Below, in pieces: positions 50,171 to 59,484 of a stretch of DNA of 64,000 bases (positions are counted from its first letter, which is position 1; each line of letters begins with the position of its first letter). The stretch is taken from positions 62,001 to 126,000 of the forward strand of contig NZ_NSLC01000007.1 in assembly GCF_020144925.1 (NCBI RefSeq), written 5' to 3'. The stretch is from Afifella sp. IM 167 (GTDB lineage: Bacteria > Pseudomonadota > Alphaproteobacteria > Rhizobiales > Afifellaceae). The notes under the pieces are model-generated. The model was not told where the DNA came from, made no database searches, and was given only the letters and a program-made list of their open reading frames with translations. The position numbers were made by a program, and so were the translations under genes.

Positions 50171-51026
50171 CCTTCGCTCATGGATGCATTGGCGGATATC
50201 AAAAACCCGAATCCGCGAAATTCTGCACTTTTATCAATGGCGTGAGGGTGGCGGAGAGGAAGGGAACCTCTCCCAAAACATACCCAAGTCTTTGATGCAG
50301 AAGTGGAATTTTTCGCGACTGGGTACACAAACGGGTACATTCTGTCAACAGAATGGGCTTTTTGGGGTGCTCCCGGAGGCCTTTTTGAACGGGGTCGCTT
50401 GCCGCCTCAGGCGGCCGATATAGCCCCTGATCGGCACCGCTGAACTCCTGGCCGGGGCGGCACCTCCTCCCCTTCGGAACCCTTCACGGCGTGCCCGTTA
50501 ACCATGTACGGAATTTCGAGCTCACAACTCAAACGAGTACTGCCAGGGTGGCGGCGCTCTCGATGACGGGAGCGAAATGAGCGGCCACCGGCGCTGCTGG
50601 AACAGCACCGATGGCCTGACCACACAAGCAATTGGAGTGCTTGCAATGGCTGATCGCCGTCCTAGCCCGAGATGGGCCTTTCTCGAAATACCCTTGTCGC
50701 TCACGCGCTCGTCACAGCGTCCGCCGGCGGCGTCGCCCGGTGCGGCGCGCCTGACGTAGCTTTCCCTTTGATCTGACGATCGGGAAGAGCGGCTGGCCGA
50801 CGGCTGACGCTCAGCGGATTTTCTCGGACATTGCGGATGCCCCTTCCATCCGTCCGCCTCGGCGGCCGGGACCGGCGGCGGTTGCGCATGTCCGGGTGAT
50901 CTCCGCTGCGGACACCATCACCCTGTCCGCGGGGGCTTCCGTGTCCCCGGCCCTCGCGGCGCCAGCCGTCTGCTGGCCGCTCTCCCGATCGTCTTCCTTC
51001 CACACCGCACTTCAAGGAAGACACCC
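50171..51026. other. Gene-poor island boundary region
   Basis: These 856 bases hold no convincing gene. They include a pair of GGGTACA direct repeats (about 50321-50339), a 16-bp dyad ATTCTGT-CA-ACAGAAT (50339-50354) and a GCCGCC-TCA-GGCGGC stem (50401-50415). The stretch 50190-50380 is AT-richer than the surroundings. These may be remnants of the recombination site or of the integrase promoter. A short open frame at 50577-50759 has no supporting features. Confidence 0.45.
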
Positions 51027-52184
51027 ATGTCGGAAATCATTTCCACCACCGCCAACGAAACTGCAGCGTCCAATGATCTTGCCGAGGAAGCGGCAGCCCG
51101 CCCCGAGGCTGAAGCCGCACCGGCCATGGAGGAAGCGGCACCGGCCGCGACCGGCGCTTCCGAAGCCCAGCCGGACGGGGCACCCACCGGCACCGAGGCC
51201 GAGGCCGGGAACGAACCGGCAGGCGGGGTTCTCAACCTCAGCGCCGAAGATCTGGTGCCGACCATGTGCTCCGGCGCCGACCTCGGCAGTCTCAGCGTGA
51301 TCCGCAGGCTGGACGCGATGTCCGGCCCACTCTCGGCACGCTCCGCAGAGAACCTGGTCGGCACTGCCCGTGCTTTCGTCGTGCCGTTCCGCAAGTTCGA
51401 AGCGCTGCGCGAATTCGGCGTGAGGTCCGGTGAGGCGGTGACCTACATTCTGGTCGGCCGCAAAGACGGGGAGACGCTCTCCTATGTCGGCGAGACCGCC
51501 GACATCATGAGACGCCTGGACCGGCACAAGCACGACAAGCAGAAAGCGTTCGCCGAAATGGTCTTTGTCGTCACCTCGAAGAGCGGCCTGAACTCCAAGG
51601 ATCTGGCGCGCCACCGGCAGGCGAAGTACGCGGCCCTCATCGCGGCTTCCGGCCGCGCGAAGCTGGTGGGAGCTCCTCCCGAGGCGGCAGAGCTTCCGCC
51701 CGTCTTCGCCGCCGTCGCCGATCCGTTACTGGACCAGGAGCGTCCGCTCCTTTGGGACCTCGGCTGCCCCCTGCTGGAGCCCTCACTCCGTCATCCGGCG
51801 CTCGGCATCGTCGATGCAGAGGCTGCCGATCCCACCTTCATCTCTCCGGAACAGGCCAAGCGTCCGATGATGGAGCTCGCCTACGCCGATCTCTTCGCGC
51901 GCGGGCTTGAGTGCGACAATCTCTTCATCGTGCTTCCGGGCTCCGAAGTCCGCGTTCTCGGCGAGAACGGCAATGAAGAGAGCTCCGTCAGAACCCGCCG
52001 GGCGATCCTTGAGAAGCGCGGCGTTCTGACCCCGATCCCCGGCGTGAGCGACCGGCAGCGGCTTAATTCCGCAGTGGCCTTCTGGTCGAAGTCGATCGCG
52101 GCTCGCGTGCTCGCAGGCTCGCACGTCCCGAGCAATGTCTGGCGCCCGATCCACCCGTGGAGGTCGCTCGAAGTCGTCGAGTAA
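51027..52184 (+). CDS. GIY-YIG domain protein
   Basis: This 385-residue protein has an acidic Ala/Glu/Pro-rich tail (1-65). A GIY-YIG-like core follows: VTYILVG (138-144), LSYVGET (151-157) and the arginine helix IMRRLDRH (160-167). The usual catalytic glutamate further on is not obvious (KDLARHRQAKYAALI), so nuclease activity is uncertain. The C-terminal half (about 205-385) is unrecognised; it includes an AFWSKSIAARVL segment. AAGGAAG precedes the start. It leads a plus-strand module with a DUF6634 protein and a Lon-type ATPase. Such proteins occur on rhizobial plasmids and islands; the function is not known to me. Confidence 0.75.
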   Translation: MSEIISTTANETAASNDLAEEAAARPEAEAAPAMEEAAPAATGASEAQPDGAPTGTEAEAGNEPAGGVLNLSAEDLVPTMCSGADLGSLSVIRRLDAMSGPLSARSAENLVGTARAFVVPFRKFEALREFGVRSGEAVTYILVGRKDGETLSYVGETADIMRRLDRHKHDKQKAFAEMVFVVTSKSGLNSKDLARHRQAKYAALIAASGRAKLVGAPPEAAELPPVFAAVADPLLDQERPLLWDLGCPLLEPSLRHPALGIVDAEAADPTFISPEQAKRPMMELAYADLFARGLECDNLFIVLPGSEVRVLGENGNEESSVRTRRAILEKRGVLTPIPGVSDRQRLNSAVAFWSKSIAARVLAGSHVPSNVWRPIHPWRSLEVVE

Positions 52185-52293
52185 GCCGGGCCGAGTCTCA
52201 GAACTCCCCAACATTCCACAGCACGAGAACAGAACCGGACCGGCACGCCGGTCCGGCAGGAACAACTCGTCTCGCCTTCCAAGGAAAAGACCA

Positions 52294-52626
52294 ATGCATA
52301 TCCTCGAACCGCAGGGCTTCACCACCCCGATCGGCCGCGATCTTGAGCGTGCGGAGGGCCTCGTCAACGATCTTCGTGCCTTGCATGAAGGCCGAATTCC
52401 GACACCGCAGGACCTCGTCGATGCCCCGATGATCGACAGATGGTCCTTCGTCACCATACCCGCCACGGCGCTCATCGGTCACGTCTTTGGTCATCCGCTT
52501 CTCGGCACCCGCGAAGTCCTGACTTCGGCTGTCTGGGTCGCTACGCCCGGACATGGATTCGTCAGGACGCTGTCGCGCTACTACCGCCTCGGCCTCCCGG
52601 CCGCGGAGAGGGAGACCGGCTCATGA
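52294..52626 (+). CDS. DUF6634-like small protein
   Basis: This 110-residue protein has a central hydrophobic patch (WSFVTIPATALIGHVFGHPL) and the conserved-looking ending RTLSRYYRLGLP, which fits the DUF6634 family seen on rhizobial plasmids. ATG 52294 has AAGGAAA upstream, and the stop overlaps the ATPase start by 4 bases (ATGA). No function is known. Co-translation with the ATPase suggests they work together. Confidence 0.7.
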   Translation: MHILEPQGFTTPIGRDLERAEGLVNDLRALHEGRIPTPQDLVDAPMIDRWSFVTIPATALIGHVFGHPLLGTREVLTSAVWVATPGHGFVRTLSRYYRLGLPAAERETGS

Positions 52627-54311
52627 GCGACGACAAGAAAGAGAAGAAAAGCGCGCTTGCCGACTTCGCGAGGCGTCCCGGTCCTGACGGCGATGACGAC
52701 GACCCGCCTTCCCCGGTGTGGCCGGATCCAGATCCTGAAGGACGGGAAAGGCGAGAGCGAAGATGGTTCCGGCGCGAGAAAGCCGCGAAGGAACGGCGGC
52801 ATCTTCCCGACCTCGCCGAGCTGATCTTGGGCATGACCTTCTTCGGCAACGACCTTCCCGCCGACGTCCAGACGTGGGCCGAACGCGTCTACGCACTCAT
52901 CCCGGAAGACGACCGCGACGATCATCAGGCGCTGCGCGAGCACCTGATCATCCTTACGGTTTCCGCGAGCCTCGACGATCTCACCGATGCGTCCGAAGCC
53001 TTCCGACGAGCCGGGAAGCTGAAACGCATCAACGCATCAGAGGCCGCAATGCGGCTCGACTACTATCGCGCCTGCGTTGGCGACCGGCACACGCCATGGC
53101 GGATTGCCGGAGAGGCGATCTCGCGCGCGCATGACCGAAAAACGCCGCAGGACCAGGCGCTCGACTATGCGGTCGCCGCGGTCGGCTGGTTGCTCCATGC
53201 CGGGCGTTACGAGCCGCTTTCCGCCGACCGGCTCGCCCGGCAGCCGTCCCGGCCGCGATCGAGCTTCCGGGCCGACGCGACCGATCTTGGCCTCGATCTC
53301 CTGGAGCGCATTCTCAACGAACGCAAGCGGCGTCTCTACCGGCGCGTGGAGGCCTATTTCAAGCGGCTCTACGAGCCGGACAGGGTCGGCATGTCATCGC
53401 CGCCCGATACCGGTGAGGCCGGAGCTGGCGACCTCAAGCCGGGAGATCCGGGCGCCATCGTCTTCCGGGCCGTCGGCAATGTGGAGACCTCGCAGCGCGT
53501 GGCGCGGGAGTTCTCCCGCCTCCTGAACAAGAGGCTGCGGCTTGCCCGACGACCGGATCTCACGACCGTCTCAAAAGCTCTCGCCGATGAGTTTCCACAT
53601 GCCGCGGAAATCATTTCCGCGATCCTTTCCGAGCTCGTCCCTCTCGACATTGTCCGGCTCCGGCCGATCCTTCTGGTCGGCGAGCCCGGCGCGGGGAAGA
53701 CGCGTTTCGCCGAGCGGCTTTGCGATGCGCTCAGTCTTCCGCACGAGACCTACTCCTGCGGCGGGGTTGCTGATGCCGCGCTCGGCGGAACGGCAAGGCG
53801 CTGGATGTCGGCGGAGCCTTCTCTTCCGGTGAGCCTGATCCGTCGTCTCCGGCACGCATCGCCTGGGATCATTCTCGATGAGATCGAGAAAGTGGGCACC
53901 GGACGTCACAACGGCAACGCCCTCGATGCCTTGTTGCCTATGCTTGAACCGCTGTCGGCAGCGCACTGGCACGATCCGTACATTCAGTCGCCAGTCGACC
54001 TCTCCCATGTGGTCTGGATCGCAACCGCGAACGAGCTCCGAAGCCTTCCGGGGCCGCTGAGAGATCGTTTCCGGGTGTTTCGCTTCCCGGAGCCGGGACC
54101 TGAGCATCTCGTTCCCTTGGCGGAACGACTGATGGCGGAGATCATCGTCGAGTGCGGACTGGACCGGCGGTGGGCGATCCCGCTGGATGGCGAGGAGCTG
54201 GCGGCGTTGCAGGCGGCGTGGCCCGGCGGCTCCGTCCGCGTCCTTCGGCGGCTGGTAGAGCGGCTCCTCATGGCGCGTGACAGATGGAAGGCGGAAGAGG
54301 AAGTGCAGTGA
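52623..54311 (+). CDS. Lon-type AAA+ ATPase lacking the protease domain
   Basis: This 562-residue protein has an acidic/basic N-tail (1-60), a helical region (about 60-310) of unknown fold and a Lon-like AAA+ module (about 320-560). Walker A GEPGAGKT lies at 353-360, the Lon-style sensor loop CGGVADAALGGTARRW at 379-394, Walker B GIILDEIEK at 415-423, sensor 1 WIATANE at 465-471 and the arginine-finger region LRDRF at 479-483. The chain ends after the lid, with no Ser-Lys protease domain. It may remodel a protein partner encoded in the same module. The start ATG 52623 overlaps the DUF6634 stop. Confidence 0.88.
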   Translation: MSDDKKEKKSALADFARRPGPDGDDDDPPSPVWPDPDPEGRERRERRWFRREKAAKERRHLPDLAELILGMTFFGNDLPADVQTWAERVYALIPEDDRDDHQALREHLIILTVSASLDDLTDASEAFRRAGKLKRINASEAAMRLDYYRACVGDRHTPWRIAGEAISRAHDRKTPQDQALDYAVAAVGWLLHAGRYEPLSADRLARQPSRPRSSFRADATDLGLDLLERILNERKRRLYRRVEAYFKRLYEPDRVGMSSPPDTGEAGAGDLKPGDPGAIVFRAVGNVETSQRVAREFSRLLNKRLRLARRPDLTTVSKALADEFPHAAEIISAILSELVPLDIVRLRPILLVGEPGAGKTRFAERLCDALSLPHETYSCGGVADAALGGTARRWMSAEPSLPVSLIRRLRHASPGIILDEIEKVGTGRHNGNALDALLPMLEPLSAAHWHDPYIQSPVDLSHVVWIATANELRSLPGPLRDRFRVFRFPEPGPEHLVPLAERLMAEIIVECGLDRRWAIPLDGEELAALQAAWPGGSVRVLRRLVERLLMARDRWKAEEEVQ

Positions 54312-54380
54312 CCGGCGTGTCCCACCGGCAGCATGTGCCCCCTGCCGAGGCGGGGTCCACTGGACGGAAGGAGAACGACC

Positions 54381-54596
54381 GTGCCGACCGGTGAGGCACC
54401 AAACGACGCAGCTGCTCTTCCCGGTCGGTTGTCTCCTGTGTTGGGTCGTCGTCGCCTGTTCGGAAATGGCGAACTCGCTGGAGAGGGGCGCGTGACGCCA
54501 GCAGGCGGGAAATCCGGAGGGGACCGGCGGGCATCCCTTATCCCGGGAGAAACATCCGAGCTCTTCCCCTGTGCGTCACCGGCTCGGGTCGCATGA
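54381..54596 (+). CDS. Possible small protein (71 residues)
   Basis: GTG 54381 is preceded by GGAAGGAGAACGACC, a strong Shine-Dalgarno sequence at good spacing, and opens a 71-residue frame. The product is rich in Gly, Pro and Arg with no recognisable domain. It lies 69 bases after the ATPase on the same strand. The ribosome binding site is the only positive evidence, so this is tentative. The rest of the 54312-54623 gap holds nothing else that I can recognise. Confidence 0.35.
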   Translation: MPTGEAPNDAAALPGRLSPVLGRRRLFGNGELAGEGRVTPAGGKSGGDRRASLIPGETSELFPCASPARVA

Positions 54597-54623
54597 GATC
54601 GCCACGCGACCTAAGCTGGCGCC

Positions 54624-55001
54624 ATGAGAAAGCCGAAGCCACGCCGCCCGGAGCAGAAGGAAAAGCAGCGCGCCTACCGCGCCCGACAGAAGGCGGACCG
54701 GATTCCCTCGCGCGATGACGTCGCCCGCATCGTCCTGCACTGGGCTATCACCGGCGCTCTGGAGCCCGGCCAGGAGAAGCAGCTGACCGGCCTGCGCAAT
54801 ATGGTGATCGAACGCCTTGTCGAGCAGGAATTCTCCGAGGAAGGAGCACGGTGCCGTTTCGACGAGATCGTAGCTCGCTACGAGGACGGCTGGGACTTCC
54901 GGCCAAACCCCATCTTCGGCGTGTCATTCACGGGATTCCCGACGACGAACTGCCATGATTCCCCCCATTACTACCTGAAACGGCGTTACCGAGATCTTTG
55001 A
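54624..55001 (+). CDS. Hypothetical protein, basic N-terminus
   Basis: This 125-residue protein has a strongly basic tail (1-26, Lys/Arg-rich), a helical central region (VARIVLHWAITGALE) and a C-terminal aromatic segment (FRPNPIFGVSFTGFP). It could bind nucleic acid through its tail. I do not recognise the family. It follows the Lon-type ATPase module on the same strand and converges with zorD. Confidence 0.6.
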   Translation: MRKPKPRRPEQKEKQRAYRARQKADRIPSRDDVARIVLHWAITGALEPGQEKQLTGLRNMVIERLVEQEFSEEGARCRFDEIVARYEDGWDFRPNPIFGVSFTGFPTTNCHDSPHYYLKRRYRDL

Positions 55002-55108
55002 TTCAAGAGGAAACGGCGTTGCAGGACTCCGGTCCCTATTCTCCAGGCGCCATAGTGAATACGCCGCCTCGCCCTGGTGTCCGAGCCCTCCCAGTGGACG
55101 GAACTGTA

Positions 55109-58090
55109 TCATTGGCGGGAGGGCGCGGTCTCGGCTCCGAGCGTTGCCCCGAACAGCGCATCAACGTCTCCTTCTGCGACTGGCGGGGCCAGCATGTTGC
55201 GAGAGAGATCCCGCTTGCGCTGAAGCAGGCGATCAAGGGTGAGGTCGAAGGAGGCCTCTCCGAAATCAGGATGAACCGCCATCGGGATATGGACCGTAAC
55301 CGGCAGTTCTTGCCCGATCCGATACACGCGATCATTGCACTGCTCTTCGACAGCCGGGTTCCACCAGCGGCTGAGATGCACAACATGATTGGCGGCGGTG
55401 ATTGTGAGGCCGACGCCCGCGGCCTTCGGCGAGAGCACCAGAAGATGAAAGCCGGGAGGTTGCTTCTGGAAGCGGTCGACAACAGCCTGCCTTCGGTCAC
55501 CGGGCGTTGCGCCATTGATGACGGCCGGCTCGGAGGGGAGATCAAATAGGACGGTTGCGGCCGCGGCGAAGGCTGTCTGCACAGCCCGATCTTCCAGGAA
55601 GACCAGCGCCTTCTCGTTTTTTTCCTGGATCTTGCGCAGCACGCCGACAGCGTGAGCAAGCCGGGCGGAGCCGGCGATCCACTCCTTCACCGATTCCGGC
55701 TCATACGGGTCGACATCATCTGCGCCGGCGGGATGGAGCGAGATTCCTCGGAAGGCGTGCAGTGCCTTCAGCATGGCGCCACGCGTGGTCGGCCCGGTCT
55801 TCGCTTCGGCTACCGCTCGCTCGTAAGCCTCCGCCTGACGTTCTGGCATCTCGACGGATCGGCACTCGATTGTCTTCTCGGGAAGCCCGTCAAGGATATC
55901 TTCCTTCATCCGTCTCAGCATGATGGCCGGGGCCGGAGGCTTTGGTTGATCCATTCTAGCTTTCAACGCCTGGAGCGCTTCGCCATCGCCCTCGCCGTGC
56001 ATTTCAGAGAACTGCCGCAGCGGGCCGAGGTAGCCGGGGAAAATCCTGTCCATGATACACCAGAGATCTTCCAGCCGGTTCTCGATCGGCGTGCCGGTCA
56101 GCCCAATGACGAAATCAACATTCATCGCCTTGGCGGCATGGGTGTTGATGGTACCGGGCGACTTCACCTTCTGCATCTCGTCAAAGACGCCGATTGAATA
56201 CGGCACACGGGCGAAAGATAGGTGATTGTCAGCGAGCGTTTCGTACGTGGTCAGAACCCAGTCCGCCTCTGTGAGAAGCTCGTGGTCCAACCTGCTCTTG
56301 GAAGCCCCGTCGCCCTCCGCGGGCCGCTTCAGCCGACGAAGGCCTGGTCCGAACGCCTCCACCTTTTCCCCTAGAGCTCCGGGCGAAAGATGTCGTTCAG
56401 CCTCAGCCACCCAGTTTCGTAGCAAGGCAGTCGGCGCAACGATCAGGATCGGTCCATTGTTAAGCCTTGCTCGGCGAAGGCGGGCTGCCTGCCTGTTCTC
56501 TCTAAACCAGGCAAGAAATGCGAGCGCCTGGAAAGTCTTGCCGAGCCCCATGTCATCGGCCAGAAGCGCGCCGGGCAATCCGCTTTCCCAGGCTTCCACC
56601 AGCCATTCAAACCCGCGAAGCTGATGCTCTTTCGGGCGAGAGACCGGACAAAGATCGTCGGGAAATGCCCGCGATTCCAAGACGAGCCGCTTCTGAAGCG
56701 CGGCCGAAAAATCGATTGTATCGAAATTCTCTTTGAGATCGAGAACGCTGCGGGTGGCGGGCGAACCAGGCTCTTCGTCATCCTTGGACGAATGAACTTC
56801 GGAGCTCAGGTCCTCAGCTTCGGGCAACGACGCGAAGATGCGTTCGATGTCTTCAATCGGATAGCGCTGCCCCTTGAGTTCGACGTCCGATAGTCCGCAT
56901 TCTCGCGCATGCTCGACCTCGTCTCTTAGCTCCTCGATCTCTTCCGAACTCAGTTCGATCTCGCTCCCGCCGATCTTCGCTGAGAAGCTTTCTGGCAACC
57001 ATTGCTCACTCTTGCGAGTAAGCCACGGAAACTGAGGCGCTTCCCAGACCTTCAGACCGAGCACCCGCTCAGAGTATTGCTTGGTCTCGACAAAGAGGAG
57101 GTGCGAGAGGTCTTCCGCATCTTCAGAGCCGAGCGCCTCGGCAATTGCGGGTCTCGGATTGCGAATAAAGGCGCGTCTCTCTTCCGGATCCGCACGTCTC
57201 TTTTCCCGCACAACATCGAGAGCCGTGCGCAAGCCGGGGACGAGGACAAGGAAGGTGTTCCTTTCGAGCACATAGGCAGCGCGGGTATGAGCGCTCCTTG
57301 GCCATGCCTGCTCGACGAACCGATCTCGCAAATCTGGTGTCAGGAGGGAAACTGCCTCGGCATCTGGTAATTCCGCAGGCACCTCTCCGCTCGCTTCATC
57401 AAGCGGCGCGTCATCTTCCAAAGTCGGCGCCCGATCGCGACCCATCAGGATAGGAACAAAGTCCGGTCCAGCTTCCGTCTCCCGGACATCCAATGCGAAA
57501 CTTCCAGCTTGGTAGATCGAAAGCGTGCGCAAATAGGCATCTGCCGTGACCTGCTGCCCGGTGATGGCCTTCAAGTCCGCCTCTACAGGCCCCCAGGCTG
57601 CGACGCGGCTCTCCGGCGGCTGCCCCGTCGTTGAGTTGAAGCAGTCAATCGCTTCCGCCAAACTGAACAGCTCAGGGGAGAGCCGCCCCTGCTCTTGTCC
57701 CCATTGCAGGAAAGCTCCCATACGGGAGGCTCTGAGCGGCCGCTTGTTGGGATCGAGCCATTGGGCCACGATTTGGCTATCCGTACTTTCCACGCGACCA
57801 TCGAATTTCAAGCTTAAGGAGACCCGCGCGAGACCGGGAAGTCCGACGGCCGCAGCTATGGAAGCCGGGAGCCTCGCACTCGCTGAGTGAGACAGGACAA
57901 TCCCCTCATCCTGCTCGGTCGCCTGCCCCCGCTCAACACAACCGAGGATGACGCGCGCTGCAGTTCCCGGAGCGCCAGCGATGCCATGCCATTCCGAGAC
58001 AGGAACGGAGCGGGCACCAAGGATGCCTCCGCTTCTCGCCCGGAATAGCACGCCCCCGTTAGTAATCTGGCTCTCAAAGCGCAATCGCAT
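55109..58090 (-). CDS. zorD: Zorya ZorD, SNF2-type helicase/nuclease effector
   Basis: This 993-residue protein has an N-terminal half (1-480) without a recognised domain, followed by a Swi2/Snf2 ATPase. Motif I is DDMGLGKT (512-519), the DEAH-box equivalent is DEMQ (637-640), GLTGTPIENRL is motif III (663-673), and the RecA2 domain ends with SPKAAGVGLTITAANHVV (887-904) and RVYRIGQ (921-927). In type I Zorya, ZorD is the DNA-acting effector that degrades phage DNA together with ZorC after the ZorAB motor senses cell-envelope perturbation. Start ATG 58090 overlaps the zorC stop by one base (TAATG). It is the last gene of the operon. Confidence 0.93.
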   Translation of the reverse strand: MRLRFESQITNGGVLFRARSGGILGARSVPVSEWHGIAGAPGTAARVILGCVERGQATEQDEGIVLSHSASARLPASIAAAVGLPGLARVSLSLKFDGRVESTDSQIVAQWLDPNKRPLRASRMGAFLQWGQEQGRLSPELFSLAEAIDCFNSTTGQPPESRVAAWGPVEADLKAITGQQVTADAYLRTLSIYQAGSFALDVRETEAGPDFVPILMGRDRAPTLEDDAPLDEASGEVPAELPDAEAVSLLTPDLRDRFVEQAWPRSAHTRAAYVLERNTFLVLVPGLRTALDVVREKRRADPEERRAFIRNPRPAIAEALGSEDAEDLSHLLFVETKQYSERVLGLKVWEAPQFPWLTRKSEQWLPESFSAKIGGSEIELSSEEIEELRDEVEHARECGLSDVELKGQRYPIEDIERIFASLPEAEDLSSEVHSSKDDEEPGSPATRSVLDLKENFDTIDFSAALQKRLVLESRAFPDDLCPVSRPKEHQLRGFEWLVEAWESGLPGALLADDMGLGKTFQALAFLAWFRENRQAARLRRARLNNGPILIVAPTALLRNWVAEAERHLSPGALGEKVEAFGPGLRRLKRPAEGDGASKSRLDHELLTEADWVLTTYETLADNHLSFARVPYSIGVFDEMQKVKSPGTINTHAAKAMNVDFVIGLTGTPIENRLEDLWCIMDRIFPGYLGPLRQFSEMHGEGDGEALQALKARMDQPKPPAPAIMLRRMKEDILDGLPEKTIECRSVEMPERQAEAYERAVAEAKTGPTTRGAMLKALHAFRGISLHPAGADDVDPYEPESVKEWIAGSARLAHAVGVLRKIQEKNEKALVFLEDRAVQTAFAAAATVLFDLPSEPAVINGATPGDRRQAVVDRFQKQPPGFHLLVLSPKAAGVGLTITAANHVVHLSRWWNPAVEEQCNDRVYRIGQELPVTVHIPMAVHPDFGEASFDLTLDRLLQRKRDLSRNMLAPPVAEGDVDALFGATLGAETAPSRQ

Positions 58091-59484
58091 TACGGGATCC
58101 GATACTGAGATTCTCGGATGCGTATTCCCGTCATGCGATATATTTTCTCCGAGACTTTGCGCTGCCAGCTTAGTGTCTCAGGGTGGTGATGCGCTACGGC
58201 AAAACGGGGCCCATCGGGCGCATCCGTCACTTCCGAGCCGTGACGCAGCTCATCCGATGAGTAGTTCCTGCGATATAAGCTGGGCATGTCCCGCATGCCT
58301 GGATTGCTCCAGATATTGCATCTTCCGTTGTGACTCCATTCAGCCACAATCGCACCACCGATCCGCAAGAGCAGGACCGCGTGGCCCGCTTCCACCTGTC
58401 TGCCTGGCGGCGCGTAAAGTGAAGCGAAGGATGTCGTCTTGCCGAAGGCCCTTCTGGCCTCGGCCGCGCCGGACGGTGCGAACGCAACCCATGCCTCCTC
58501 GATCAAACCGGCGTCGTAGACAGCCTCCCAGAACGCTCGGCGATACTTCCACATCCGCTCCACCGCGACCCGATCGACCACGTCCAGGAACTGACGAAGG
58601 GATTGCTCCGTGAGCCATCCAAGAATGACGGACTTCGCCTCGGGTATCCGGCTCCAGCGGGCCGGATAGAGACGCGGATCGCCGAACAGGCTCAACAACA
58701 CGTCGAGGTAGCGATCTCGTATTGCCTTGTCCGGCGTTGCCCCGGCAAAGGGCCGAACGAGAGCACCGGCGAAGTCCGGCCCCTGCTCTTCAAAGCGCAG
58801 ACGCCCGTCCACGATCGCCGCAGCGTGTGCGTGTTCCAGTCGCTCGTCCGGATCAGCTATCGCTCCTTCAGCGAGATGGCGCAAAAGCACCTGCACACAG
58901 GCTCTGGCGAAGCCGGACGTCGCATCCAGCGCCCGCAGGCCGGTCGCCTGCAGCACCTCGGTCGGCGAACAACGATCGGCCAGCGCCCGTTTGGCGACGT
59001 GCTCCGGTCCGGCGGAAAGGTCAAACAGAGATAATTCCCTGTGCAGCTCATTCCATGGCTGGCCCGCGCGTCCCGCGAGCGCTCCCAAGACCCTCACAAC
59101 GGTCGAGATGCCCGGCAGCCCAGCATCGAAGCTTGCGAGATAGGACGCTGCGAAACTTCGATAGGCACGAGGTCGCTCGCTCCGGGCGAGAGCCATGAGT
59201 AGCTCGTCGAGCACGTCCTTCTCGGTCGCGAGGGCTGGGGAAGTCTCCCAAAGGCACCACGCCGACTCACGTAGCTCGCGAGATGACAGCCCCTCCCCTC
59301 CCCGTATCTGGTCAAGGATGTGTGCAGCCACCTCGTCCAGGTCTTTCGCCCGCGGCTGTTCCAGGTAACCCACCCGCTCGCCGAACTGCTTCGAGACCAC
59401 GGTAACTGAAGGGATCTCTGGGAGACGTAAAGCCGGAGGCCGCGCACCACGGATCTCCCGACAAACGTCGCGGAGGCTTGTCAT
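58090..59484 (-). CDS. zorC: Zorya ZorC, EH-signature protein
   Basis: This 464-residue, mostly helical protein has a C-terminal segment VAEWSHNGRCNIW at about 380-392. It contains the Glu-x2-His pair (E382, H385) expected of the EH-signature domain that defines ZorC. The surrounding YDAGLIEEAWVAF and SLYRRNY stretches fit the family. ZorC is smaller than the best-known E. coli protein (about 560 residues). It is needed with ZorD for defence and is thought to bind DNA. It overlaps zorB by 4 bases (ATGA) and zorD by one base, so the three are translationally coupled. Confidence 0.9.
   Translation of the reverse strand: MTSLRDVCREIRGARPPALRLPEIPSVTVVSKQFGERVGYLEQPRAKDLDEVAAHILDQIRGGEGLSSRELRESAWCLWETSPALATEKDVLDELLMALARSERPRAYRSFAASYLASFDAGLPGISTVVRVLGALAGRAGQPWNELHRELSLFDLSAGPEHVAKRALADRCSPTEVLQATGLRALDATSGFARACVQVLLRHLAEGAIADPDERLEHAHAAAIVDGRLRFEEQGPDFAGALVRPFAGATPDKAIRDRYLDVLLSLFGDPRLYPARWSRIPEAKSVILGWLTEQSLRQFLDVVDRVAVERMWKYRRAFWEAVYDAGLIEEAWVAFAPSGAAEARRAFGKTTSFASLYAPPGRQVEAGHAVLLLRIGGAIVAEWSHNGRCNIWSNPGMRDMPSLYRRNYSSDELRHGSEVTDAPDGPRFAVAHHHPETLSWQRKVSEKIYRMTGIRIRESQYRIP

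Noticed and set aside
50577-50759. 60-residue plus-strand frame in the boundary region
   Set aside because: It has no Shine-Dalgarno sequence, no domain and lies in a region dense with short chance frames.
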